Origin: Anaerolineales bacterium
GTDB lineage: Bacteria; Chloroflexota; Anaerolineae; Anaerolineales; Villigracilaceae
Length of the DNA stretch: 11,287 bases
Assembly: GCA_016789205.1 (NCBI GenBank)
Contig: JAEURF010000032.1
Span: forward strand, 1-11,287
Reading direction: 5' to 3'
Within the stretch, counting starts at the first letter, position 1. Every line of letters begins with the position of its first letter. The notes under the pieces were generated by a model. That model ran no database searches. It was not told where the DNA came from and saw only the letters and a list, made by a program, of their open reading frames with translations. A program made the translations under genes and the position numbers. Positions 1-6,680 of the stretch are shown here, in pieces.

Positions 1-108
1 GGTCTTTTGAATAGTATTATGCCCTACGTTTAAATTTACAAACCTGCTCTACCGATTTCCAACCATTCACCAACCATTTTAACAATCGCGCTCCCTCAAA
101 ATAGTTTT

Positions 109-474
109 TTGATAAAAATTATTTTGTATGGCGAAGATGTAGTTGGATTTTTATTTGCCTTCCATGACGTCAGTGCCGCGCTTCAACGCGCTAAGGGAAA
201 ATTGTTCCCCTTCGGTCTGCTGGATATTCTCCTCGAACTTCGCCGCACGAACACAGTCTCTGTCAATGGCATGGGCATTCTGCCCGAACATCAAGGACAT
301 GGTGGCAATGCTTTGTTATATTACGCAATGGGAACGACTTTATTACAATTCAAACAATTTACAAATGTTGAAATGACTCAAGTAGCTGAAACTACTGAGC
401 AAATGCGCGCGGATTTGAAAAACTTAAATGGGGTAGAGTATAAAAATAATCGAGTGTATCGAAAAGAAATTTAG
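109..474 (+). pseudogene. C-terminal remnant of a GNAT-like N-acetyltransferase (start uncertain)
   Basis: The frame encodes about 121 residues if read from the TTG at 109. It holds the second half of a GNAT fold. The beta-strand motif 'YGEDVVGFLFAF' sits near the start, and the acetyl-CoA pyrophosphate-binding loop follows at about residues 55-70 (GILPEHQGHGGNALLY, matching Q-x-x-G-x-G/N). The tail is typical of the family (QVAETTEQMRADLKNL...YKNNRVYRKEI). As I recall, homologues are several hundred residues long and carry a substantial N-terminal half, which is missing here. The same frame is closed by TAA at 31-33, and the other two forward frames also have stops in the first 105 bases. 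There is no ATG and no Shine-Dalgarno. I infer a decayed or frameshifted gene, possibly broken near the A/T homopolymers at 98-110. A short expressed acetyltransferase with a TTG start cannot be excluded. It converges with the histidine kinase gene. Confidence 0.5.
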
Positions 475-477
475 GCG

Positions 478-495
478 TGCGGACTTAAGTCCGCA
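478..495. repeat. Perfect 18-bp palindrome between convergent genes
   Basis: TGCGGACTTAAGTCCGCA is fully self-complementary. It lies 3 nt after the GNAT remnant stop (474) and 10 nt before the histidine kinase stop (506-508, minus strand). It can form a GC-rich hairpin in transcripts from either side and may act as a bidirectional transcript end. Neither side has a good T-tract, so it is not a classic intrinsic terminator. It could equally be one copy of a dispersed intergenic palindrome. Confidence 0.6.
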
Positions 496-505
496 TTCCT
501 ATGGG

Positions 506-2791
506 TTAAGAACGCACTTCGTTTTCATTTCTTAATCCATATTTCACGCCATCACTGATTGTATGTGCTTGACCATTTTCTAATTTCTCTAAGGGCAAAA
601 TGATATGGAATTGGCTACCGGGGAAATTGACTTCATCATAGCCTGGGCTTTCAACCCAAATTTTTCCGCCATGTGCTTCAATAATTCCTTTGGATAAAGC
701 CAAGCCTAAACCAGCGCCACCGCCTTTGAAGCGTGTTTTGCTGGTGGAATGTTTTCCGAGTTCGCCGGGTTGATAAAATTTGGTGAAAATAATTTCGCGT
801 AAATTTGGGTCAACACCTACGCCAGTATCAATGATGTTAATTTCTACGCCACCATTTGGTAAATTGATAACTGGAGGAATTTGATTTCCAATTATTGTAA
901 TTTTTCCGCCATTGGGGGTGAACTTAATCGCATTGCGAATTAAGTGATGAAACATCTTTTTCAATAAATTCGGGTCGGCTTTCACTTGTGGAAGGGGTGG
1001 CAGAGCAATCATAATCGTTTGCTCTCTTTCTTTCGCAGTTTTCGATTGCTCAATACAAACTTCTTGAATTAATTTGCCTAAATCCACTGGCTGTAAATGT
1101 GGCTTGAGTGAACGTGAATCAATTTGGGCTACGTCAAACATCGAGTCCATGATTTCGTGTAAACGGATTGTTCCCTCATTCATTTTCTTAATCATGCTTT
1201 TGAGGTTGTTATCTAATCTATTATCGTCCATCATCATTTCTGTATAGCCTTTGATGACGGTCAAAGGTGTACGTAATTCATGTGATGCGATGCTGATGAA
1301 ATCTGACTTGGCTTGGTCAATCCGCTGTAATTCTTGATTATTTCTTTCTAAAGCGCGTCTGGCTTGACGCAATTCTTGGTTCAAACTCATCAAGTTATCT
1401 ACCAGTCGGGCATTTTCAAGTGCAACGGCTGTCTGATTGGCGTGTGCGGCTAATACTGATAAATCTTCTTTTGTGAAACGATTGCCACTTAATTTTGAAC
1501 CAAACGCCAGCAGACCAATCCATTGTTTTTTTGCAAAGATAGGAATATATACTTCGGTGCGGAGTTGAGCAAACCAATTTCGTTCACGGGTAGATGCATT
1601 TCGAAAAGCAGGTAACAGGTCGAGGTCATATTGTAGAAGCGGTTTTCCTTCGCGCGTAAAATGCGAAGCGATGATTCCATCTTCTTGTAATTCGACAGCC
1701 ACAATTTGTCTTTCTTCTGGGCTACGCGCCGAACGGATTTTATAAATCCTTTTGCCATCGGCTTGGCGTTCTGTATCTACTAAGAATAAAAAGCCGCGTT
1801 CAATTTGCATGGCTTCGAGCATAATGCCAACGGCGATGCTGGCGAGCCTATCCATATCCAAAATGTTGCTGATATTTTCGCTATATTGATGAATGGTGGT
1901 GCTTGCATCATATTGGTCGCCACGCATCCATTTATTGACGGCACGTGCAACGAGTGTTGTCAGTGGAGTAAAAACGATCGCAATCAACAAGGCAATCACT
2001 GCGCCAGCCCATAAGGGATTGAACGAAGGTGAATTACCAAACATAGCTTGAATGATTAAATAACCTGCGCCATAAAAACTGACAATTACAATGACACTTA
2101 AAACATAAATTAAAGCGCGACGTAAAAAGTTTTTCAAATCTGGTACATAATGAGTGCCGACGACATACGCCATACCGATTGCAGTTGCCAACCGAAACGG
2201 CTGACCAAGAATTGAAACGCCAGAAAATAATAAAACGTCACCAATTAATGTAAAGAAAATTGGCGTGAACCAATAATTTAACCGATTACGAAACAACGGT
2301 TGGCGTGTGCCACGATTTGCATTTGCTAAACTAAGAATTAAAGCAATGATGAGAATCAGCCAGCCTAAAATTGCCCAAGCAGGTCCAAGTCGCGAACGAT
2401 ATAAAATAAAATTTCCATTGGTCCAAACTACATCGGATAAATCAAGAGCATTGGTCAAAATCAATGCCAAGCCTAACAGCCAGAACATCCAAAAGCCAAC
2501 CCAAATCCACCAGGTTTCATTTTTCAAAAAGGCTTGCAGAGCAATCATCAAAACCGCTACAAGCGTGAACGCCACGTAGGTATTGATGCCGATAAAAGTA
2601 AACGCATCACTTTGGTCTCGCCAAACGGCTTCGGCAACATTAATCACCAGCGCAATTAAGGCATATAAAATCACTAACCAAGTGGCGGCGGCATGACCTT
2701 CATCACGCCTTTGTATTGCAAAGAAAATCACCGGCAAATACAAGGCGGCAATGAAGAGGAGAATGATGAATTGAATGAGCGGTGCTTGCAT
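506..2791 (-). CDS. Membrane-bound sensor histidine kinase with GAF domain
   Basis: Autophosphorylating two-component sensor of 761 residues. Residues 1-285 are strongly hydrophobic, with about eight or nine membrane segments (for example 5-27, 36-56, 66-88, 95-115, 136-154, 172-195, 225-248 and 258-285). A GAF-like domain spans about 310-460 (IERGFLFLVDT...IPIFAKKQWIGLLAFG) and is followed by a coiled coil at about 463-495. The HisKA dimerisation domain holds the phosphoacceptor His504 in 'SHELRTPL'. The HATPase_c domain has the N box (Asn620, HHLIRNAIKFTP), the G1 box (DTGVGV, 655-660) and the G2 box (GGGAGLGLALS, 690-700). There is no attached receiver. The ATG at 2791 is used because the first membrane helix begins at about residue 5; no clear Shine-Dalgarno precedes it. 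It is transcribed divergently from the GH13 gene. No standard receiver-domain partner is adjacent: the only regulator in the window is 6.5 kb away and lacks the acceptor Asp. The signal sensed is unknown. Confidence 0.93.
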   Translation of the reverse strand: MQAPLIQFIILLFIAALYLPVIFFAIQRRDEGHAAATWLVILYALIALVINVAEAVWRDQSDAFTFIGINTYVAFTLVAVLMIALQAFLKNETWWIWVGFWMFWLLGLALILTNALDLSDVVWTNGNFILYRSRLGPAWAILGWLILIIALILSLANANRGTRQPLFRNRLNYWFTPIFFTLIGDVLLFSGVSILGQPFRLATAIGMAYVVGTHYVPDLKNFLRRALIYVLSVIVIVSFYGAGYLIIQAMFGNSPSFNPLWAGAVIALLIAIVFTPLTTLVARAVNKWMRGDQYDASTTIHQYSENISNILDMDRLASIAVGIMLEAMQIERGFLFLVDTERQADGKRIYKIRSARSPEERQIVAVELQEDGIIASHFTREGKPLLQYDLDLLPAFRNASTRERNWFAQLRTEVYIPIFAKKQWIGLLAFGSKLSGNRFTKEDLSVLAAHANQTAVALENARLVDNLMSLNQELRQARRALERNNQELQRIDQAKSDFISIASHELRTPLTVIKGYTEMMMDDNRLDNNLKSMIKKMNEGTIRLHEIMDSMFDVAQIDSRSLKPHLQPVDLGKLIQEVCIEQSKTAKEREQTIMIALPPLPQVKADPNLLKKMFHHLIRNAIKFTPNGGKITIIGNQIPPVINLPNGGVEINIIDTGVGVDPNLREIIFTKFYQPGELGKHSTSKTRFKGGGAGLGLALSKGIIEAHGGKIWVESPGYDEVNFPGSQFHIILPLEKLENGQAHTISDGVKYGLRNENEVRS

Positions 2792-2845
2792 AATTTACGC
2801 CAAATTTTACTCGAAATCATATAATAATCGGTTATCATTGTTGTT
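2792..2845. promoter_or_regulatory. Short divergent promoter region (kinase / GH13)
   Basis: Only 54 bp separate the two divergent start codons, so both promoters must overlap here or extend into the genes. A TATAAT at 2820-2825 is a candidate -10 for the plus-strand GH13 gene and would give a leader of only about 14 nt. On the minus strand TAAAAT (complement of 2804-2809) is a candidate -10 for the kinase. Neither has a convincing -35 box. Neither start has a Shine-Dalgarno. Confidence 0.35.
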
Positions 2846-5689
2846 ATGCTGACGAACCGCCAATCCCGCATAAAATACAATTTTTCTCAAGATTTTTTTC
2901 GCCCTGATGGGCACGTTGTTTTTACAGATTTGACCTCTGCCCGCGCTTTTGCCTCCCAAATGTCTGCGCTTCGCTCGGACGTTATATCTGCTACTGACCT
3001 TTATGCAATTTCTTTGCTTGACGAAGCCTACCACATCCTTCTTAAACATTTTTATAGTCGCTACACTGGCGTAATGGGGCGTGCAATGGGGAATTTACAA
3101 TCCAACCTCGGCTCAAAATATGATTTAACCTTAACCAAATTTACAGAAGAATTCCCGCCCAAATCTGTCTTCAAAGGTGAAGTTTCAGCAGGGATATATC
3201 TTTCGACCAAAGTCCCCAATGTCGGTGACTTTGGTCGGGGTGTACGCTTCGCCACAATTGAAGAAATGTTATTAATCAATATTGCTAACAACAACCCAGC
3301 CTTGAAACAATATATTGATTTATTTGACGACGCAACCTTAAAGCCAACGCCATACAAAGAATTTCTTGGTTTCTTACAAAATTTCTTCGCCACCCAACCC
3401 GGCTTAACGACTGGAGAATTCACACGCAGTGAATCATTGAACGATATTTTGATGTCTGCGATTAGTGCCTCACCAGATTCATTAGAAGGTCAATTGCTGT
3501 TTATGTTAGAAAATTGGGGACATTTACTCGGCAAGGAATTTTCTGCACGCATCTTACGCGGACTCGATTTCATTAAAGAAGAAATCATCCGCAAGCAAAC
3601 CCCAGCCGATACAATGACTGCTGAAGCAGTCGTCCCGAATTTTTCAGGCGCGGAATACTCTGAATATGAAAGATATAGCCCAGACCAAGAATGGATGCCA
3701 CGTCTCGTTTTGATGGCGAAAAATACTTATGTCTGGCTAGACCAACTCGCAAAAAAATATGGGCGTGAAATTAATCGCCTAGACCAAATCCCTGATGAAG
3801 AATTAGAGACTTTGAAATCGCGTGGCTTTACGGGTTTATGGTTAATTGGTTTATGGGAAAGAAGCCGTGCATCCCAAAAAATTAAACAACGCATGGGTCA
3901 AGCGGATGCTGTCGCTTCGGCGTATTCTTTATATTCTTATGATATTGCAAATGATTTGGGTGGTTGGAGTGCTTTAGAAAATTTACGCACACGCGCTTGG
4001 GATAAAGGCATTCGTTTATCTGCTGATATGGTTCCCAATCACATGGGCATTGACTCGAATTGGGTGGTTGAACATCCCGATTGGTTTTTATCTACAAACT
4101 TTTCACCCTATCCATCCTATTCATTTAAATCAGAAAACTTATCGGACGATTTGCGCGTTGGCATTTATCTCGAAGACCATTATTACGATAAAACCGATGC
4201 CGCAGTTGTCTTTCAACGCCGCGATTTGCAAACGGGAGATTTACGTTATGTCTATCACGGCAACGACGGCACATCTTTCCCGTGGAATGATACCGCCCAG
4301 CTTGATTACAGCAACCCCGTAGTCCGCGAAGCGGTCATTCAAGTCATCTTACATGTCGCTCGAAATTTTCCAGTCATTCGTTTTGATGCGGCGATGACCC
4401 TTGCAAAAAAACATATTCAGCGTTTATGGTTTCCTGAACCCGGCGCAGGCGGTGCGATTCCATCACGCGCGCAATTTGGTTTATCAAAAACAGAATTTGA
4501 AGAAAAAATTCCAATTGAATTTTGGCGTGAAGTTGTAGATAGAGTTGCCAGTGAAGTTCCCGATACATTATTGCTCGCCGAAGCCTTTTGGTTAATGGAA
4601 GGTTATTTTGTGCGCACACTCGGTATGCATCGCGTTTACAACTCTGCATTTATGCACATGCTTCGTGATGAAGACAACGCCAAATATCGCATGGCAATAA
4701 AAAACACTTTAGAGTTTGATCCACAAATCTTAAAGCGTTATGTCAACTTCATGAATAACCCCGATGAAAAAACAGCAGTGGAGCAATTTGGTAAAAGCGA
4801 TAAATATTTTGGCATTTGTACTTTGCTTGCCACATTGCCCGGCTTGCCCATGTTTGGTCACGGACAAGTGGAAGGTTTCACCGAAAAATACGGCATGGAA
4901 TTTCGCCGTCCCAAATTAGATGAAAAACAAGATGATGGATTTGTTCAAGCGCATGAATGGAGAATCTTTCCGCTTCTTCATCGTAGAAGCCTGTTTGCTG
5001 ATGTTCAACATTTTCTACTCTTCGACTTTCACTTGCTCAATGGTGGTAAAGATGAAAATGTATTTGCATATTCAAACAAACTCAAAGACGAACGCGGACT
5101 TGTCATCTATCACAATAAATTTGGTGACACACGCGGTTGGATAAAAAATTCCGTTGCATGGTTAGATAAATCGAGTGGCAAACTTAAACGCAGTCAATTG
5201 GCTGAAGGCTTAGGCTTGCCGAAAAATGGATATGTGATTTTCAAAGATTATGCATCCCAACTTGAATACATCCGCTCATGTAAAGACATTTGGGAGGGTG
5301 GTTTATACGTTGAACTCAGCGCCTATCAGTGTCACGCCTTCATGGATTTTCGCTTTGTCAATACCAGTGAATGGGGAATGGTGAATAGTAATTTGAATGG
5401 GGCGGGTGTTAAATCTATGGATGAAAAATGGGTAGAGATGTTTGGGGTGAAAGAAATAAAAGAAGAAAGTGCTAAAAAGACAAAAGGCAGAAAGCAGAAG
5501 GCAGAAAGCAAGAGGCAAAAAGCAGTGAAAAAGAAAGTAGAAACTGGAAAGAAAAAAACAGTTACTAAGAAAACAGTTTCTAAAAAGCCCGTTGTGAAAA
5601 AGATAGTGAAAAATAAAAAACCGGCGCTAAAGAAGGCTGTCAAGAAGCCTGTGGTTAAGAAAAAAGCTGTTGTAAAAAAGAAGAAATAA
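2846..5689 (+). CDS. GH13 (alpha-amylase family) glycoside hydrolase/transferase with lysine-rich C-terminal tail
   Basis: A 947-residue protein expected to cleave or transfer alpha-glucans. Residues 1-285 form an N-terminal region I cannot assign. The (beta/alpha)8 GH13 domain covers about 290-730. Region I is DMVPNHMG (Asp394, His399). Region II is IRFDAAM, with Arg512 and the predicted nucleophile Asp514. Region III is LLLAEAF, with the predicted acid/base Glu579. Region IV is FMNNPDEKTA, with Asp640 as transition-state stabiliser; Pro639 replaces the usual His of the 'HD' pair. A beta-rich C-terminal domain follows (about 735-845). The last 77 residues (871-947) contain about 34 lysines, with two KKPVVKK repeats (913-919 and 933-939), like a histone H1 or AlgP tail. 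There is no signal peptide, so I infer cytoplasmic action, probably on glycogen or maltodextrins. The exact specificity cannot be read from sequence. It is followed 3 nt later by the DUF2177 gene. The ATG at 2846 lacks a Shine-Dalgarno. Confidence 0.88.
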   Translation: MLTNRQSRIKYNFSQDFFRPDGHVVFTDLTSARAFASQMSALRSDVISATDLYAISLLDEAYHILLKHFYSRYTGVMGRAMGNLQSNLGSKYDLTLTKFTEEFPPKSVFKGEVSAGIYLSTKVPNVGDFGRGVRFATIEEMLLINIANNNPALKQYIDLFDDATLKPTPYKEFLGFLQNFFATQPGLTTGEFTRSESLNDILMSAISASPDSLEGQLLFMLENWGHLLGKEFSARILRGLDFIKEEIIRKQTPADTMTAEAVVPNFSGAEYSEYERYSPDQEWMPRLVLMAKNTYVWLDQLAKKYGREINRLDQIPDEELETLKSRGFTGLWLIGLWERSRASQKIKQRMGQADAVASAYSLYSYDIANDLGGWSALENLRTRAWDKGIRLSADMVPNHMGIDSNWVVEHPDWFLSTNFSPYPSYSFKSENLSDDLRVGIYLEDHYYDKTDAAVVFQRRDLQTGDLRYVYHGNDGTSFPWNDTAQLDYSNPVVREAVIQVILHVARNFPVIRFDAAMTLAKKHIQRLWFPEPGAGGAIPSRAQFGLSKTEFEEKIPIEFWREVVDRVASEVPDTLLLAEAFWLMEGYFVRTLGMHRVYNSAFMHMLRDEDNAKYRMAIKNTLEFDPQILKRYVNFMNNPDEKTAVEQFGKSDKYFGICTLLATLPGLPMFGHGQVEGFTEKYGMEFRRPKLDEKQDDGFVQAHEWRIFPLLHRRSLFADVQHFLLFDFHLLNGGKDENVFAYSNKLKDERGLVIYHNKFGDTRGWIKNSVAWLDKSSGKLKRSQLAEGLGLPKNGYVIFKDYASQLEYIRSCKDIWEGGLYVELSAYQCHAFMDFRFVNTSEWGMVNSNLNGAGVKSMDEKWVEMFGVKEIKEESAKKTKGRKQKAESKRQKAVKKKVETGKKKTVTKKTVSKKPVVKKIVKNKKPALKKAVKKPVVKKKAVVKKKK
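5485..5510 (+). repeat. 12-bp purine-rich direct repeat inside the GH13 tail
   Basis: AGGCAGAAAGCA occurs at 5485-5496 and again, identically, at 5499-5510 (period 14). Degenerate echoes (AGAGGCAAAAAGCAG) continue to 5525. The repeat lies at the start of the lysine-rich tail (residues about 881-893). From recollection, this GCAGAAGGCAGAAAGC type of motif is frequent in intergenic DNA of many bacteria, so its presence inside a coding region suggests read-through into former intergenic sequence. Confidence 0.6.
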
Positions 5690-5692
5690 ATT

Positions 5693-6085
5693 ATGAGACT
5701 CAAACTTTACTTCATCACATTAATCACTTTCCTCGGCATTGACTCATTTTGGCTGGGATTGGTCGCGCCGTCATTTTATCGCTCGCAGATTGGGCATTTA
5801 ATGGCAGAGAATGCTAACTTCCTCGCGGCAGGAATTTTTTATTTGTTGTATATCTATGGCTTGTTATTCTTTGTGGTTGAGCCAGCGGTTAAGAAGAATG
5901 AGTCGAATTACTTAATTCGCGGTGCTTTGTTCGGATTAATCACTTATGCCACGTACGATTTGACAAACTTTGCCACATTACAAAATTGGACATTATTAGT
6001 CACTGTGGTGGATATGGCATGGGGAACGATTTTGTGTGGGTTGACTACGTGGGTGAGTGTGTGGGCTGGGAAAAAGTTTGGTTAA
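5693..6085 (+). CDS. DUF2177-family small integral membrane protein
   Basis: A 130-residue protein with four predicted membrane helices: about 4-24, 44-63, 74-95 and 100-124. The features match the DUF2177 family as I know it: an early 'GIDSFWLGLVAPSFYRSQIG' segment, 'FYLLYIYGLLFFVVEPAV', the signature 'YATYDLTNFATL' at about 86-97, and 'VDMAWGTILCGL'. The length is typical of the family. Its function is unknown; members are inner-membrane proteins. The ATG lies only 3 nt after the GH13 stop, so the two are very probably co-transcribed and translationally coupled. The AAGAAG of the preceding lysine codons is the nearest purine tract. It is a weak functional link, because pairing with GH13 has no obvious metabolic logic. 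Confidence 0.85.
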   Translation: MRLKLYFITLITFLGIDSFWLGLVAPSFYRSQIGHLMAENANFLAAGIFYLLYIYGLLFFVVEPAVKKNESNYLIRGALFGLITYATYDLTNFATLQNWTLLVTVVDMAWGTILCGLTTWVSVWAGKKFG

Positions 6086-6107
6086 TGGAATCAAGTTTCA
6101 AGTCAAG

Positions 6108-6161
6108 AAAGATGCGCGTAGTCAAATTGGGGTTTCAGGGTTTAGGGATTGCATCTTTTTT
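6108..6161 (+). terminator. Weak candidate terminator after the DUF2177 gene
   Basis: AAAGATGC (6108-6115) can pair with GCATCTTT (6151-6158), followed by T residues, but the loop of 35 nt is large. The right arm can instead pair locally with AAGATG at 6165-6170. The rest of 6086-6221 shows no supported gene. Confidence 0.3.
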
Positions 6162-6221
6162 CTTAAGATGAAAATCAAATAAAAACAACCCTACAATTTC
6201 CATACGAACCATTTTTTATGA

Positions 6222-6249
6222 TTGACATTTTTTTGAAAAGGACTATACT
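6222..6249 (+). promoter_or_regulatory. Strong sigma70-type promoter for the leader/SWIM unit
   Basis: A perfect -35 box TTGACA (6222-6227), a 16-nt T-rich spacer and a -10 box TATACT (6244-6249). Transcription should start at about 6255-6257. That leaves a leader of roughly 118 nt before the SWIM gene start at 6374, with a short ORF and a terminator inside it. Confidence 0.8.
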
Positions 6250-6274
6250 CACATTATAGAAGAGGTAACGCCCT

Positions 6275-6310
6275 ATGCGCTTATTTCAAGATGATAAAAA
6301 GGTTTGTTGA
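6275..6310 (+). CDS. Putative 11-residue leader peptide (MRLFQDDKKVC)
   Basis: A short ORF, ATG at 6275 to TGA at 6308-6310, about 20 nt downstream of the predicted transcription start. It is preceded by GAGGTAAC at 6262-6269, a plausible Shine-Dalgarno about 8 nt from the ATG. It ends 2 nt before the left arm of a strong terminator hairpin and has cysteine as its last codon. That arrangement is what transcription attenuation or a stalling leader would need. It encodes no run of a single amino acid. Translation is unproven, and the ORF could be chance within a non-coding leader RNA. Confidence 0.35.
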   Translation: MRLFQDDKKVC

Positions 6311-6312
6311 GT

Positions 6313-6350
6313 AAAGACACGCGAATATTTGTGCGTGTCTTTTTTTATTT
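6313..6350 (+). terminator. Intrinsic terminator inside the SWIM gene leader (attenuator candidate)
   Basis: AAAGACACGC (6313-6322) pairs perfectly with GCGTGTCTTT (6333-6342) across a 10-nt loop. A run of T's follows through 6350. It lies between the strong promoter at 6222 and the SWIM gene start at 6374, with no full gene in front of it. It should therefore stop most transcripts as a leader RNA of about 90 nt unless it is overcome. Confidence 0.85.
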
Positions 6351-6357
6351 TATTTCA

Positions 6358-6364
6358 AAAGGAG
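6358..6364 (+). promoter_or_regulatory. Strong Shine-Dalgarno that fixes the SWIM protein start
   Basis: AAAGGAG ends 9 nt before the ATG at 6374. It rules out the longer reading from the TTG at 6329, which would begin inside the terminator hairpin. It is one of the few strong ribosome sites in the window. Confidence 0.85.
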
Positions 6365-6373
6365 ATAGATGCC

Positions 6374-6616
6374 ATGGACTACGGACTGATTGGTAAGTTA
6401 GAGAAAGCAAAGAGATATGCTGAAGACCGAAAGCGATTCCGCTTTAACCAGTTTGACCTTACTTTCCACGGGGACAATGGCGACCATCATGTCACATATA
6501 AAAATGGGACGTTTGGTTGTGATTGTGAGTTTTTCTTGACCCATAAACGTTGTGGTCATTCGATGGCGCTTGAGATTTTGTTGAAAGATATGATTGTAGA
6601 AACAGTGGAAGCATAA
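6374..6616 (+). CDS. Small SWIM-type zinc-finger protein
   Basis: An 80-residue protein with a single SWIM finger of the form C-x-C-x8-C-x-H: Cys49, Cys51, Cys60 and His62 in GCDCEFFLTHKRCGHSMAL. A basic helix precedes it (about 8-24, KLEKAKRYAEDRKRFRF). A beta-rich stretch follows (25-48), ending in 'HHVTYKNGTFGCDC', the usual lead-in to a SWIM domain. SWIM fingers are thought to bind DNA or proteins. Most occur within larger proteins (SWI2/SNF2 ATPases, MuDR transposases), whereas here the domain stands alone. The start at 6374 is set by the Shine-Dalgarno at 6358-6364. It has its own promoter and terminators on both sides, so it is a monocistronic, probably attenuated gene. Its role is not known. 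Confidence 0.85.
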   Translation: MDYGLIGKLEKAKRYAEDRKRFRFNQFDLTFHGDNGDHHVTYKNGTFGCDCEFFLTHKRCGHSMALEILLKDMIVETVEA

Positions 6617-6638
6617 TTAAATAACAATTGAATATTTC

Positions 6639-6676
6639 AACTGCCTCCATTTTGGGAGGCAGTTTTGCTTTTTTAC
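6639..6676 (+). terminator. Intrinsic terminator after the SWIM gene
   Basis: AACTGCCTCC (6639-6648) pairs perfectly with GGAGGCAGTT (6655-6664) across the 6-nt loop ATTTTG. TTGCTTTTTT follows. It ends the SWIM transcript 22 nt after the stop codon. Confidence 0.9.
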
Positions 6677-6680
6677 CTAG

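Noticed and set aside
5303..5703. Phe/Leu-rich minus-strand frames opposite the lysine tail
   Set aside because: They are the antisense of AAG/AAA codons and the GCAGAAAGC repeat. Such hydrophobic frames arise automatically and lack their own start signals.
6085..6171. 28-codon ORF overlapping the DUF2177 stop (TAATG) that could look translationally coupled
   Set aside because: It has no recognisable features, runs into a possible terminator and consists of low-complexity TCAAGTTTCAAGT-like sequence. I treat it as chance.
6329..6373. Longer N-terminus for the SWIM protein from a TTG at 6329
   Set aside because: It would start within the terminator hairpin with no ribosome site, while AAAGGAG directly precedes the ATG at 6374.
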